A DNA stretch of 64,000 nt from JBDIAG01 sp047974565 (lineage in GTDB: Bacteria > Actinomycetota > Actinomycetes > Actinomycetales > CAWJMD01). The stretch lies in the NCBI GenBank assembly GCA_047974565.1, contig JBKECN010000035.1, positions 159,814-223,813 on the forward strand, given 5' to 3'. Position 1 is the first letter of the stretch; the number at the start of each line of letters is the position of its first letter. Shown piece after piece: positions 6,303 through 14,424 of the stretch. The translations under genes were made by a program, and so were the position numbers. The notes beneath the pieces were generated by a model, which saw only the letters and a list, made by a program, of their open reading frames with translations, did no database searches and was not told where the DNA came from.

Positions 6303-9134
6303 ATGACGGACGCCAAGGCGACCCGACAGACCCCCGTTCCGCCAAGGGGTGAGGCCGGCACCGATCGTCCGCCACCCCGGGCGAAGGCGAGTACCGACGG
6401 CACCACGAGCAAGGCGGGCACTGCCACGACCGCCGGACAGGGCACCTCGACCAAGCCTGGCCGGGCACCGAAGAAGACCCAGTCGAGCACCTCCGGCGAT
6501 GGCAAGGCAGCACCGTCCGGCGCCGCGAGGCCGGCGGCGAGCAAGGCCTCCGCCGAGATGGTCGGAAAGAACGCCAGCGCAGAACCGGCAACCAACGAGC
6601 AGCAGGTCGCCCAGACCTCGAACAGTCCCCAGCCACCCGCCACGGGCGCAAGCCTGGCGCAGGGCTCGCCCGCTCACCCGGCGCCGACGCAATCGCACCA
6701 GTCGGGCCTCCACCCCGATGGCGACGATCCGGATGTCGCGACGGTGGATGCCGCCGGCGCGGACGACGGTGCCGAGACCGCCCTGGACGAAACCGGGCTG
6801 GACGAGACCGCCCCGGAAGACGCCGCACTCGACGAGACCGGACTGGACGAAACCGGGCTGGACGAAACCGGACTGGACGAGACCGGACTGGACGAGACCG
6901 GACTGGACGAAACCGGGCACGCCCCCACGGAGATCACCTACGCCGAGAACTTCTATGCCGCACGCCCCCGAAGCCTGCGGCCGCGAGCCCGGTTGCGCAC
7001 CACCCCAGGCACGCCCAAGGAGTTCGCCGGTGAGCCGGTCGGCACCAACCCCGACTATGTCGCGTGGCTGCGGGAGCAGTCGATGCTGGATGACGCCAAG
7101 CGGCTGGCCGCGCAGTTCTCCGGGCTGGGCTCGATGTGGCAGAACCCCTTCGCCAACCCGAATCCCCGGGCCGCGATCGAGTCGGCATCGGTGTGGTTCA
7201 CCGCCTACCCGATCTCGATGATCTCTCGCCCCCGGCAGTCCTTCCTGTCGACCCTGGGCGATCTGCACCTGTGGAAGGCCTTCCAGCAGATCGGCATCGA
7301 CGGCATCCACACGGGCCCGGTGAAGATGGCCGGCGGGATCACCGGCTGGTCTCCGACCCCCAGCGTCGATGGGCACTTCGATCGGATCTCGACCCGGATC
7401 GACCCGGCCTTCGGCACCGAGGAGGAGTTCCGCGCGATGTGCGAGGTGGCCGCCGAGCACGGCGGTACCGTCATCGACGACATCGTCCCGGGGCACACCG
7501 GCAAGGGCGCGGACTTCCGGCTCGCTGAGATGAACGTCGAGGACTTCCCCGGCATCTACCACATGGTCCACGTCCCCCGGGAAGACTGGGAGTTGCTCCC
7601 GCAGGTCCCGCAGGGCATGGACTCGGTGAACCTCGACGCGGAGGCGGAGAAGCGCCTCGCCGAGGCCGGTTACATCGTCGGGGAGATGCAGCGGGTGATC
7701 TTCTACGACCCGGGCGTGAAGGACACGAACTGGTCGGCCACCGACGAGGTCGTCGGGCCCGACGGGATCGCCCGCCGCTGGGTCTACCTGCACTACTTCA
7801 AGCAGGGACAGCCGTCGATCAACTGGCTGGACCCGACCTTCGCGGGCATGCGCCTGGTGATCGGCGACGCCCTGCACTCCCTCGGGGACCTCGGCTCAGG
7901 GGCGCTGCGCCTGGACGCCAACGGTTTCCTCGGGGTGGAGAAATCCACCAGCGAGGGTCCGGCCTGGTCGGAGGGACACCCGCTCAGCGAGGGAGCGAAC
8001 CAGATCATCGCCTCGATGGTGCGCAAGGTCGGTGGCTTCACCTTCCAAGAACTCAACCTCACCATCGACGACATCCGCAGCACCTCCGAGCAGGGCGCCG
8101 ACCTCTCCTACGACTTCATCAACCGGCCGGGCTACCAGCACGCCCTGGTCACCGGGGACACCGAATTCCTCCGCCTGTGCCTCAATGAGAGCCTGCGGAT
8201 GGGCGTGGACCCGGCAAGCCTGGTGCACGCCCTGCAGAATCACGACGAACTCACCTACGAACTGGTGCACTGGGCCACCCTGCACGCGGACGAGCGGTAC
8301 CTGTTCCGTGGCGCCATGCGCCGCGGCGGCGATATCGCGGTGCGGGTCCGCCAGGACATGCTCGACGGCATCACCGGCGAGGAGCACCCGTACAACAAGG
8401 TCTTCACCACCAATGGCATCGCGTCCACCTGTGCGACGGTCATCGCCGGCGCGCTCGGGGTGCATGACCTCGCCGAGATCGACGACGACCTGGCCCGCAA
8501 GATCAAGCAGGCGCATCTGGTGTTCGTCGCCTTCAATGCCCTGCAGCCAGGGGTGTTCGCGCTCTCGGGCTGGGATCTGATGGGCATGCTCACCGTGGAC
8601 GAGAGCCAGATCATGCACCTGCTCGCCACCGGTGACACCCGGTGGGTCCATCGTGGCGCCTACGACCTGATGGGCTTCGACCCCGACGCCACCGCATCGG
8701 GGTCGGGCATGCCTTTGGCCCGCAGCCTCTACGGCCCGCTGCCCGACCAGCTCACCAACCCGAACTCGTTCGTCTCCTCCCTGCAGCGAATCCTCGCCAT
8801 TCGCAAGCACTATGGCATCGCGACCGCGAGGATGGTGGACGTCCCGGCGGTGGCGCACAAGGCCCTGCTTGTGTTGGTGAACGAGCTCGACGGTGGCGAC
8901 AAGCACGTGCTCGTCCTGAACTTCGGCACCGAGGAGGTGCCCGGCATCGTCATCTCCACCCAGCTGGCCCCGGGGTCGAGCGTCCAGGACATGGCCACCG
9001 AGGAGTCCCTCGGGGAGGTGTCCTCCCTGCACTCGGTGCTGGTGAGCATGCCCGCTCTGGGTATCCGGTCACTACTGGTGCGCGAGCCCGAGCCGGTGCC
9101 GGAGGAGGACCTCCACGAAGGCGACCTGGCGTGA
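6303..9134 (+). CDS. Trehalose-synthase-like GH13 protein with repeat-bearing N-terminal tail
   Basis: A 943-residue protein. Residues 1-210 are low-complexity, Ala/Thr/Pro/Gly-rich, and include an LDETG repeat at about 161-205. After that comes a GH13 (beta/alpha)8 domain resembling maltose alpha-D-glucosyltransferases. The catalytic residues are intact: nucleophile D538 in GALRLDANGF, acid/base E583 in FQELNLT and D648 in LQNHDELTYE. The usual DxVxNH box is altered to DDIVPGHTGKG, which seems typical of a divergent subgroup. A C-terminal beta domain follows. By family it would isomerise maltose and trehalose or transfer glucosyl units, but the subgroup's true substrate is uncertain. Start ATG 6303 has GGAGAAGG upstream. 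No signal peptide, so cytoplasmic. DUF695-like and beta-glucosidase genes follow. Confidence 0.85.
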   Translation: MTDAKATRQTPVPPRGEAGTDRPPPRAKASTDGTTSKAGTATTAGQGTSTKPGRAPKKTQSSTSGDGKAAPSGAARPAASKASAEMVGKNASAEPATNEQQVAQTSNSPQPPATGASLAQGSPAHPAPTQSHQSGLHPDGDDPDVATVDAAGADDGAETALDETGLDETAPEDAALDETGLDETGLDETGLDETGLDETGLDETGHAPTEITYAENFYAARPRSLRPRARLRTTPGTPKEFAGEPVGTNPDYVAWLREQSMLDDAKRLAAQFSGLGSMWQNPFANPNPRAAIESASVWFTAYPISMISRPRQSFLSTLGDLHLWKAFQQIGIDGIHTGPVKMAGGITGWSPTPSVDGHFDRISTRIDPAFGTEEEFRAMCEVAAEHGGTVIDDIVPGHTGKGADFRLAEMNVEDFPGIYHMVHVPREDWELLPQVPQGMDSVNLDAEAEKRLAEAGYIVGEMQRVIFYDPGVKDTNWSATDEVVGPDGIARRWVYLHYFKQGQPSINWLDPTFAGMRLVIGDALHSLGDLGSGALRLDANGFLGVEKSTSEGPAWSEGHPLSEGANQIIASMVRKVGGFTFQELNLTIDDIRSTSEQGADLSYDFINRPGYQHALVTGDTEFLRLCLNESLRMGVDPASLVHALQNHDELTYELVHWATLHADERYLFRGAMRRGGDIAVRVRQDMLDGITGEEHPYNKVFTTNGIASTCATVIAGALGVHDLAEIDDDLARKIKQAHLVFVAFNALQPGVFALSGWDLMGMLTVDESQIMHLLATGDTRWVHRGAYDLMGFDPDATASGSGMPLARSLYGPLPDQLTNPNSFVSSLQRILAIRKHYGIATARMVDVPAVAHKALLVLVNELDGGDKHVLVLNFGTEEVPGIVISTQLAPGSSVQDMATEESLGEVSSLHSVLVSMPALGIRSLLVREPEPVPEEDLHEGDLA
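6783..6917 (+). repeat. In-frame 15-bp tandem repeat encoding LDETG
   Basis: Nine consecutive 15-base units encode LDETG, with unit 2 reading LDETA and unit 3 degenerate (PEDAA). Differences are mostly GAA/GAG and GGA/GGG third-base changes. The block makes an acidic stretch in the disordered tail of the GH13-like protein. The unit count is likely to vary between strains. Confidence 0.95.
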
Positions 9135-9216
9135 CCCCCGCCGGTCGAGGTGGTGCTGAGCACCCGCCCGGGGCTTGGTCCGCCTGCGCCGCCGGCTGGG
9201 CGCACGAGGCGACGGC

Positions 9217-10272
9217 GTGAGGTTCTTCGGACGGCGTGAGCGTCCCGCGTCCGGCCCCAACCCGGCGGCGGCACGCGAGTTCTGGGGCTGGTGGCGCGAC
9301 CAGGGCCGCGAAACGGTCACCTCCGAGCTGACAGCAGATCGACTTGCCGAGCTGGAACCCCTTCTATCCCAGCGGGTCCAGGCGATCCACCCGGAATTGA
9401 GTTGGGAGTTGAGCCGTGGCGGGCACGCTGAGCACGCGCTGGTGATCACCGCCGCCGGAGACCCGGCACTGCGACCCACGGCCCGCCGCTGGCTGCAGCA
9501 CGCGCCACCAGCCGACGCCACCTGGGAGTTCCACGACACCCGCCAGCCCTGCGACGTGGACGGGCTCACGCTGAGTTTTCACGACGTGGACATCCACCTT
9601 GGTGACACGGTGGTGGGCACCGAGAGCACCCCGGCGCTGGTGCACGTGCAGGTCTTCAATCCAGGTCTGCTCAGGTTGGACGCCCGGGCCAGCCTGGAGG
9701 CGGCTTTCCTGACCCTGGACAGCGCGCTGGGTGAAGAGGCCACCGAGACGTGGCTGGGCGAGGTGAGTGTGGTCCGCGAGCGCCCGCCGAACGGCATGTC
9801 GCTGACCACCCTGCGTGGCGTGGTCGCCGAACTCGCGCGCGAGGTGACCAGCGGCGACGGGTTGCTCAGCATGCTCGAGGCCCGCACCCGCAAGGGGCCG
9901 TTGCTGGCGATGGTGCGCGAACCCCTGCGCCCGATGATCGCCCCACACCTGGACACCCACGTGCTGGTCAGCGTCCCGTTCACCACCCGCGGCTCGTCCG
10001 GGATGCCCACGGACGAAGGCCTGGAGCACCTGCAGGCCTTCGAGGAGCACCTGACCACCCTGGCCGGGGATTCCGGACGCTGGGTCGGGGTGGAGACCTG
10101 CGCCGGAGTGCGCCGGATCCACTTCTACGCAGACTCCAGCACCCCGGTGGTCGCCCAGATCGACGCGGGAGTGGCCGGCTGGACGGACGGCAGGGTCACC
10201 GTCAAGGCCGAGCACGACCCGGGCTGGGACAACGTCGCGGACCTGCGGGCCGCCACCACCCACGCGCGCTGA
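9217..10272 (+). CDS. DUF695-like hypothetical protein
   Basis: About 351 residues from GTG 9217 (MRFFGRRERPASGPNPAAAREFWGWW). The N-terminal half has an FWxWW opening and a long alpha/beta region. The C-terminal third (LQAFEEHLTTLAGDSGRWVG, then ETCAGVRRIHFYADSS) resembles the DUF695 domain, a small alpha/beta fold of unknown role. There are no catalytic motifs and no membrane segments. It lies 82 bases after the GH13-like gene and 115 before the GH3 gene on the same strand, so it could be co-expressed with glucan metabolism. No function is proposed. The domain name is from recall of the family. Confidence 0.7.
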   Translation: MRFFGRRERPASGPNPAAAREFWGWWRDQGRETVTSELTADRLAELEPLLSQRVQAIHPELSWELSRGGHAEHALVITAAGDPALRPTARRWLQHAPPADATWEFHDTRQPCDVDGLTLSFHDVDIHLGDTVVGTESTPALVHVQVFNPGLLRLDARASLEAAFLTLDSALGEEATETWLGEVSVVRERPPNGMSLTTLRGVVAELAREVTSGDGLLSMLEARTRKGPLLAMVREPLRPMIAPHLDTHVLVSVPFTTRGSSGMPTDEGLEHLQAFEEHLTTLAGDSGRWVGVETCAGVRRIHFYADSSTPVVAQIDAGVAGWTDGRVTVKAEHDPGWDNVADLRAATTHAR

Positions 10273-10387
10273 GCGTGGAGGTGCCGCCACACGGACATCG
10301 GCGCCGTGCTACCGCGCGCTTGCACCACCAACCCTGACATGATTAGTGACACGTGACAGTACCCGCAACGATGCAAGGGAGCTCTTC

Positions 10388-12697
10388 ATGACCCACCCGA
10401 CCGGCACCACCTCCGAGGACTCCCTGCGGATCCAGGTCGGCCTCGACATCGACGACCTGCTGACCAAACTCACGCTGGAGGAGAAGGCGGCCCTGACCTC
10501 CGGGTCGTCGTTCTGGTACACGACGCCGGTGGAGCGGCTCAACGTGCCCAAGATCATGGTCTCCGACGGCCCGCACGGCCTGCGGGCACAGCCCGGTGTC
10601 GGTGATCACGTCGGCATCGGCGGGTCCCTGCCGGCCACCTGTTTCCCCACCGCCTCGGCGATCGCCTCCACCTGGAACCCGGACCTGCTGCGCACCATCG
10701 GCAAGGCGCTGGCCGCCGAGGCCCGAGCGTGCAATCTCTCGGTGATCCTCGGGCCGGGCATCAACATGAAGCGTTCGCCCTTGTGCGGGCGCAACTTCGA
10801 GTACTTCTCCGAGGATCCGTTCCTGGCCGGCGAACTGGGCGTGGGTATCGTCGACGGCATCCAGTCCCAGGGTGTGGGCACGTCGGTCAAGCACTACGCG
10901 GCCAACAACCAGGAGGACGACCGGCTCCGGGTGGACGCCCAGGTGGACGAGCGGACGCTGCGGGAGATCTACCTGCCCGCCTTCGAACGCATCGTCACCG
11001 CCTGCCAGCCGTGGACGATCATGTGCTCGTACAACAAGGTCAACGGCACCTCGGCCTCGCAGAACCGGTGGCTGCTGACCGAGGTGCTGCGCCAGGACTG
11101 GGGCTACCAGGGTCTGGTCGTCTCGGACTGGGGTGCGGTGTACGACCGGGTGCCCGCGTTGGCCGCCGGACTCGACCTGGAGATGCCGCCCTCGCTGCCG
11201 TACTCCCCCGATGCCGTCGTCGCGGCGGTGCAGTCCGGCGAGATCTCCATGGACGTCCTGGACGAGCGGGTACGCACCGTGCTCGACCTGGTGAACAAGG
11301 GCCTGCCGGTGCTGGAACTGAGCGAGGAGTTCGACCAGGCCACCCAGGATGCGCACCACGCACTGGCCCGGTCCGCCGCCGCCCAGTCGGTGGTGCTGCT
11401 GAAGAACGAGGGCTCGGTGCTGCCCCTGGCATCCGGCAAGAAGGTCGCGGTGATCGGCGAGTTCGCGCGCACCCCCCGCTACCAGGGAGCCGGCTCGTCG
11501 CAGGTCAACCCGACCCGGGTGGACACCGTCCTGGACGAACTGACCAGCGCCCTGGGCGAGGTGACCTTCGCCGCCGGCTACGGCATCGAGGCCGGTGACC
11601 AGGACGCCGAACTGCGAGCCGACGCCCTGGAGGTCGCGGCCGCTGCGGACGTGGTGGTGCTGCTGCTCGGTCTGCCCGGCTCGTACGAGTCCGAGGGCTT
11701 CGACCGGACCCACATGCAGTTGCCCGCCAACCAGCGTGAACTCATCGCCGCACTGTCGGCAGTGAGCTCGAACATCGTCACCGTGCTGGTGAACGGCTCC
11801 ACGGTCGAACTCGGTGAGGTGGAGCCACACTCACGCGCGCTGGTGGAGGCCTGGCTCGGCGGCCAGGCGGCCGGCGGCGCCATCGCGGACGTGCTCACCG
11901 GCGCGGTGAACCCCTCGGGCAAGCTCGCCGAGACGATGCCGCACCGGCTGCAGGACAACTCCTCCTACCTCAACTTCCCGGGCGACTCGCAGATCGTGCG
12001 CTACGGCGAAGGCCTGTTCATCGGTTATCGCGGCTACGACAAGAGCGACCTGGACGTGGCCTTCCCCTTCGGCTACGGCCTGTCGTACACCACCTTCGAG
12101 GTGTCGGACCTGTCAGTCGAGGTGTCGGGCAGCGCTGCGGCCGGTGACCTGGCGGCGCAGGTGAGCGTGTCCGTCACGAACACCGGGGACCGGGCCGGCG
12201 CAGAGGTGGTGCAGGTGTACGTGCGGGACCTGGAGTCCAGCGTGGCCCGGGAGGTCCGAGCGCTCAAGGGGTTCGCCCGGATCGAGTTGGAAGCCGGTGC
12301 AACGGGAAGGGTCTCGATCCCCCTGGACCAGCGGGCGTTCTCGTTCTGGTCCGACGTGCACGGGCGCTGGGTGGTGGAGGCGGGCGACTTCGCCGTCGAG
12401 GTCGGCACGCACTCGCGGGACCTTCCTGTGCAGCAGACGATCACCGTCGAGGCGCCGTCCATCGCGGCACCCATCACGGCCAACTCCACGCTGCACGAGT
12501 GGGCCGCCGACCCGCTCGCGCGCGAACTCATCGCCGAGGCGGTTGCCGCCGGAGAGAAGGACCCGCTCGCGGATCCGGAACTGGTCTCCGTCATCGGCAC
12601 TATGCCGATGGCGACTCTGGCGAACTTCGACGGCCTGAGCCTGGAGCCGCTGGCTCTGGCAGCCGCCGCCGAACAGTGGCGGCTCCGTCAGGGCTGA
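10388..12697 (+). CDS. GH3 beta-glucosidase
   Basis: A 769-residue glycoside hydrolase family 3 enzyme. The N-terminal barrel includes KIMVSDGPHGLR, the KHYAANNQEDDR motif, and the nucleophile D247 in GLVVSDWGA. The C-terminal alpha/beta sandwich runs about 340-590 (SVVLLKNEGSVLPL, VVLLLGLPGSYESEGFDRTH), and a fibronectin-III-like domain lies at about 615-690 (VSVTNTGDRAGAEVVQVYV). It removes terminal beta-glucosyl residues by a retaining mechanism. No signal peptide is visible, so it probably acts on imported oligosaccharides. Start ATG 10388 has AAGGGA upstream. A strong terminator follows at 12707. The layout is that of BglB-type cytosolic enzymes. Confidence 0.92.
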   Translation: MTHPTGTTSEDSLRIQVGLDIDDLLTKLTLEEKAALTSGSSFWYTTPVERLNVPKIMVSDGPHGLRAQPGVGDHVGIGGSLPATCFPTASAIASTWNPDLLRTIGKALAAEARACNLSVILGPGINMKRSPLCGRNFEYFSEDPFLAGELGVGIVDGIQSQGVGTSVKHYAANNQEDDRLRVDAQVDERTLREIYLPAFERIVTACQPWTIMCSYNKVNGTSASQNRWLLTEVLRQDWGYQGLVVSDWGAVYDRVPALAAGLDLEMPPSLPYSPDAVVAAVQSGEISMDVLDERVRTVLDLVNKGLPVLELSEEFDQATQDAHHALARSAAAQSVVLLKNEGSVLPLASGKKVAVIGEFARTPRYQGAGSSQVNPTRVDTVLDELTSALGEVTFAAGYGIEAGDQDAELRADALEVAAAADVVVLLLGLPGSYESEGFDRTHMQLPANQRELIAALSAVSSNIVTVLVNGSTVELGEVEPHSRALVEAWLGGQAAGGAIADVLTGAVNPSGKLAETMPHRLQDNSSYLNFPGDSQIVRYGEGLFIGYRGYDKSDLDVAFPFGYGLSYTTFEVSDLSVEVSGSAAAGDLAAQVSVSVTNTGDRAGAEVVQVYVRDLESSVAREVRALKGFARIELEAGATGRVSIPLDQRAFSFWSDVHGRWVVEAGDFAVEVGTHSRDLPVQQTITVEAPSIAAPITANSTLHEWAADPLARELIAEAVAAGEKDPLADPELVSVIGTMPMATLANFDGLSLEPLALAAAAEQWRLRQG

Positions 12698-12706
12698 CAA
12701 GCGCCA

Positions 12707-12744
12707 GCGAAACGCCCGGCCCCCGAGGGGGTCGGGCGTTTCGC
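12707..12744 (+). terminator. Strong intrinsic terminator after the GH3 gene
   Basis: A near-perfect palindrome starts GCGAAACGCCCGG and ends with the complementary TCGGGCGTTTCGC. It begins 9 bases after the beta-glucosidase stop. It ends this transcription unit just before the tRNA fragment. Confidence 0.85.
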
Positions 12745-12750
12745 GTCGGT

Positions 12751-12809
12751 AGAGCGGTGGCGGTGGAATTTGAACCCACGGTGGACGTGCGCCCACACAC
12801 GCTTTCGAG
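12751..12809 (-). repeat. Partial copy of tRNA-Ser(CGA) 3' half (att-like direct repeat)
   Basis: Fifty-nine bases match 13789-13847 with two mismatches (A for G at about 12767, G for T at 12787). The match runs from 4 bases outside the tRNA 3' end, through the acceptor, T-arm and variable arm, and stops in the anticodon loop at the CGA. The D-arm and 5' acceptor half are missing, so it cannot make a tRNA. A truncated tRNA 3' end in direct orientation to the intact gene is the classic product of integrase-mediated insertion into a tRNA gene, so this is read as the distal attachment site. Confidence 0.85.
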
Positions 12810-12904
12810 AACTGCCCATTAGCGTCCACACCCGTTCCGTCGAGCACGTTCTCGCAGGTCACGACGTCCACAGCCCATGCTGGACCCGCAACCGATTTTC
12901 GTCT

Positions 12905-12910
12905 TACGAT
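12905..12910 (+). promoter_or_regulatory. -10 element of a leaderless promoter
   Basis: TACGAT at 12905-12910 lies 6 bases before the GTG of the ribbon-helix-helix gene, in an unusually AT-rich patch (TTTTCGTCTTACGATAAAC). That spacing predicts transcription starting at or next to the start codon, as in leaderless actinobacterial mRNAs. Ribbon-helix-helix antitoxins usually bind their own promoter. Confidence 0.6.
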
Positions 12911-12916
12911 AAACAT

Positions 12917-13150
12917 GTGGTGACTGACGACCAGATCCAGAAGTGGGCCGACGAGGCCGAGGCCGGCTACGACGTCGACAAACTGAAGCGTCGTGGTCGC
13001 GGCCGCCCTGGCCGTGGTGCCGAGCCGATGCAGGTGGTAGCGGTCCGTCTGACCGCTGAGGAGCTCGCCGCACTGGACGCGGCAGCGACCCAGAACGATA
13101 TGAGCCGCTCGGAGCTCATCCGGGCCGCACTCGCGCACTTCGCCGCGTGA
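12917..13150 (+). CDS. Ribbon-helix-helix (CopG/Arc) protein, antitoxin-like
   Basis: A 77-residue protein. Residues 1-33 are a charged arm with a basic stretch (LKRRGRGRPGRG). Residues 37-77 form the ribbon-helix-helix fold: strand MQVVAVRLTAEELAALDAAA, then NDMSRSELIRAALAHF. Such proteins bind DNA as dimers and commonly serve as antitoxins. GTG 12917 is chosen because the only promoter-like sequence abuts it (GTG 12920 is also possible). The stop overlaps the GTG of the next gene by four bases (GTGA), which couples the two. That next gene looks like a toxin with a frameshift, so this is probably the surviving antitoxin or regulator half. The pair lies inside the tRNA-flanked scar. Confidence 0.8.
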   Translation: MVTDDQIQKWADEAEAGYDVDKLKRRGRGRPGRGAEPMQVVAVRLTAEELAALDAAATQNDMSRSELIRAALAHFAA

Positions 13151-13382
13151 AGGTCCACGAAGCCGCCCTCAAGCACGGCATCTGCGCCGAGGACGCCGTC
13201 CAGCCGCCGAGTGGCCGCTGTGGATCGAGCCCCTCGACGACGACTCCCCCTCCCGAGAGCTCCGGGGCTTCGACACCACAGCACGACTCCTCGAGACCGT
13301 CGTGCTCGTCTTCGACAGCGGAGACGAGATGGTCATCCACGCCATGCCGGCGCGCAAGAAGTACTTGGACCTCCTGCCTTGA
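13147..13382 (+). pseudogene. Frameshifted toxin-like gene of an RHH-linked pair
   Basis: Starts GTG 13147, overlapping the ribbon-helix-helix stop. Frame 1 reads MKVHEAALKHGICAEDAVQ. After CAG at 13201-13203 the reading continues only in another frame as PLWIEPLDDDSPSREL, then LLETVVLVFDSGDEMV, then IHAMPARKKYLDLLP and TGA at 13380-13382. The two parts join into one about 78-residue protein of a small family that I recall beside RHH genes (BrnT-like toxin size and ending). Restoring one G after 13203 would give AVQAAEWPLW, the expected join, so a single-base deletion seems to have broken it. A sequencing error is the alternative. Toxin activity of the family is inferred. Confidence 0.7.
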
Positions 13383-13744
13383 GTTTCGGGCAAGGTCGGG
13401 CAGGCACCAGACCGGAACGATGTGCCATCGGTGTGGCAGCGGCGTTCAGGACCAAGAGTCGGATGGCGGGATGAGGACGGGCACGCTCCGGAGCCCCAAC
13501 GTCAGCAGGGAGGCGCCCGGCGGCACCTCGCTGACATCAACTCGCTGACATCAACGAGGAACGGCAGCGGGTTCTCACCTGCGCGCGCGCTGAGCCCGAC
13601 GCTACGCTCACCGACTCCGGGATCCAGCAACTCACGGACGGGGACCATCCCAGGCAGTCGCGGACGCAGACGGACGTGCCCGGATGACGACCAGCAGCCA
13701 TCCCGGCGCGGCCAGTGCCACCAGAACTGAGACCACAAACCAGG
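13383..13744. other. Gene-free remainder of the tRNA-Ser scar
   Basis: About 360 bases without a credible gene on either strand. A short tandem duplication (CTCGCTGACATCAA, about 13527-13554) is the only visible repeat. It may be decayed remains of the integrated element. No integrase fragment can be recognised. Confidence 0.45.
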
Positions 13745-13779
13745 AACGCGGCCATACCCACGGGAGGTATGACCGCGTT
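13745..13779 (-). terminator. Terminator of tRNA-Ser(CGA)
   Basis: Fourteen-base arms (13745-13758 and 13766-13779) pair with a single mismatch around a 7-base loop. It begins 13 bases past the tRNA 3' end on the minus strand, as expected of a tRNA terminator. Confidence 0.75.
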
Positions 13780-13792
13780 TCGCAGTTCAGAG

Positions 13793-13879
13793 CGGTGGCG
13801 GTGGGATTTGAACCCACGGTGGACTTGCGCCCACACACGCTTTCGAGGCGTGCTCCTTTGGCCGCTCGGACACGCCACC
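13793..13879 (-). tRNA. tRNA-Ser (anticodon CGA)
   Basis: Read on the minus strand, GGTGGCG (from 13879) pairs with CGCCACC (ending 13794), with discriminator G at 13793. The anticodon loop CTCGAAA gives CGA, decoding UCG. A long variable arm (GTGTGGGCGCAAGTCCAC region) and GGGTTCAAATCCC T-loop show a class II serine tRNA of 87 bases. A truncated copy of its 3' half lies about 1 kb away at 12751-12809, marking this gene as a past integration site. Confidence 0.95.
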
Positions 13880-13945
13880 AAACGCCGACAAGGATAGCCC
13901 AGGCAGCCCAGTGCCCCAAGCCGGTTCCCCGGCGCCCAGCCGACC

Positions 13946-14380
13946 CTAGCGACGACGCGCCCTGAAGAAAGTGCGCAGCAGGTCTCCGCACTCCTGGGCG
14001 CGAATCCCGCCGATGAGTTCCGGACGATGGTTGAGGCGCGGATCGCCCGGAATGTTCCACAACGACCCGGCGGCACCGGTCTTCGGATCGGTCGCCCCGA
14101 AGACCACCCGCTGTACCCGGGCCAGCACGCTGGCGCCGGCACACATGGCGCACGGCTCGAGGGTGACCACGAGCGAGCAGCCGTCCAGCCGCCAGGAGCC
14201 CAGCGCTTGGGCGGCCGCGCGCAGGGCCAGGATCTCGGCGTGCGCGGTGGGGTCGGTCCACGCCTCACGCGCGTTGCGTCCCCGGGACAGCACCTCGCCG
14301 TCGGGATCCACGACGATCGCCCCCACCGGGACATCCTCGGTAAGCAGGGCGCCGTGCGCCTCGGCCAACGCCAGGCTCAT
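13946..14380 (-). CDS. tadA: tRNA-specific adenosine deaminase TadA
   Basis: A 144-residue zinc deaminase that converts the wobble adenosine of tRNA-Arg(ACG) to inosine. The catalytic HAE is at residues 47-49 (DPTAHAEILAL) and the zinc ligands C77 and C80 are in PCAMCAGA. RNA-binding features include FGATDPKTGAAGSLWN near residue 95. Length is slightly short. The codons before ATG 14380 read AELDHW, like the usual N-terminus, so translation might begin at a non-ATG codon upstream. The start lies 44 bases after the stop of the TadA-associated protein, the usual actinobacterial pairing, and both are probably one transcript. Confidence 0.95.
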   Translation of the reverse strand: MSLALAEAHGALLTEDVPVGAIVVDPDGEVLSRGRNAREAWTDPTAHAEILALRAAAQALGSWRLDGCSLVVTLEPCAMCAGASVLARVQRVVFGATDPKTGAAGSLWNIPGDPRLNHRPELIGGIRAQECGDLLRTFFRARRR

Positions 14381-14424
14381 CCAGTGATCGAGCTCGGCCG
14401 GGATGGGGTCGCAGGCGTCGACAG

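Noticed and set aside
6183..7877. A 564-codon open frame on the minus strand opposite the GH13-like gene
   Set aside because: It mirrors the GC-rich codons of the true gene, contains no domain, has many Gly/Arg runs and no start signal.
9135..9216. Alternative start of the DUF695-like gene at 9175
   Set aside because: The extra 14 codons are Arg-rich and unlike a protein start. GTG 9217 gives MRFFGRR, more like its relatives.
12751..12809. A second functional tRNA-Ser
   Set aside because: The 5' half, D-arm and anticodon 5' strand are missing. It is a fragment.
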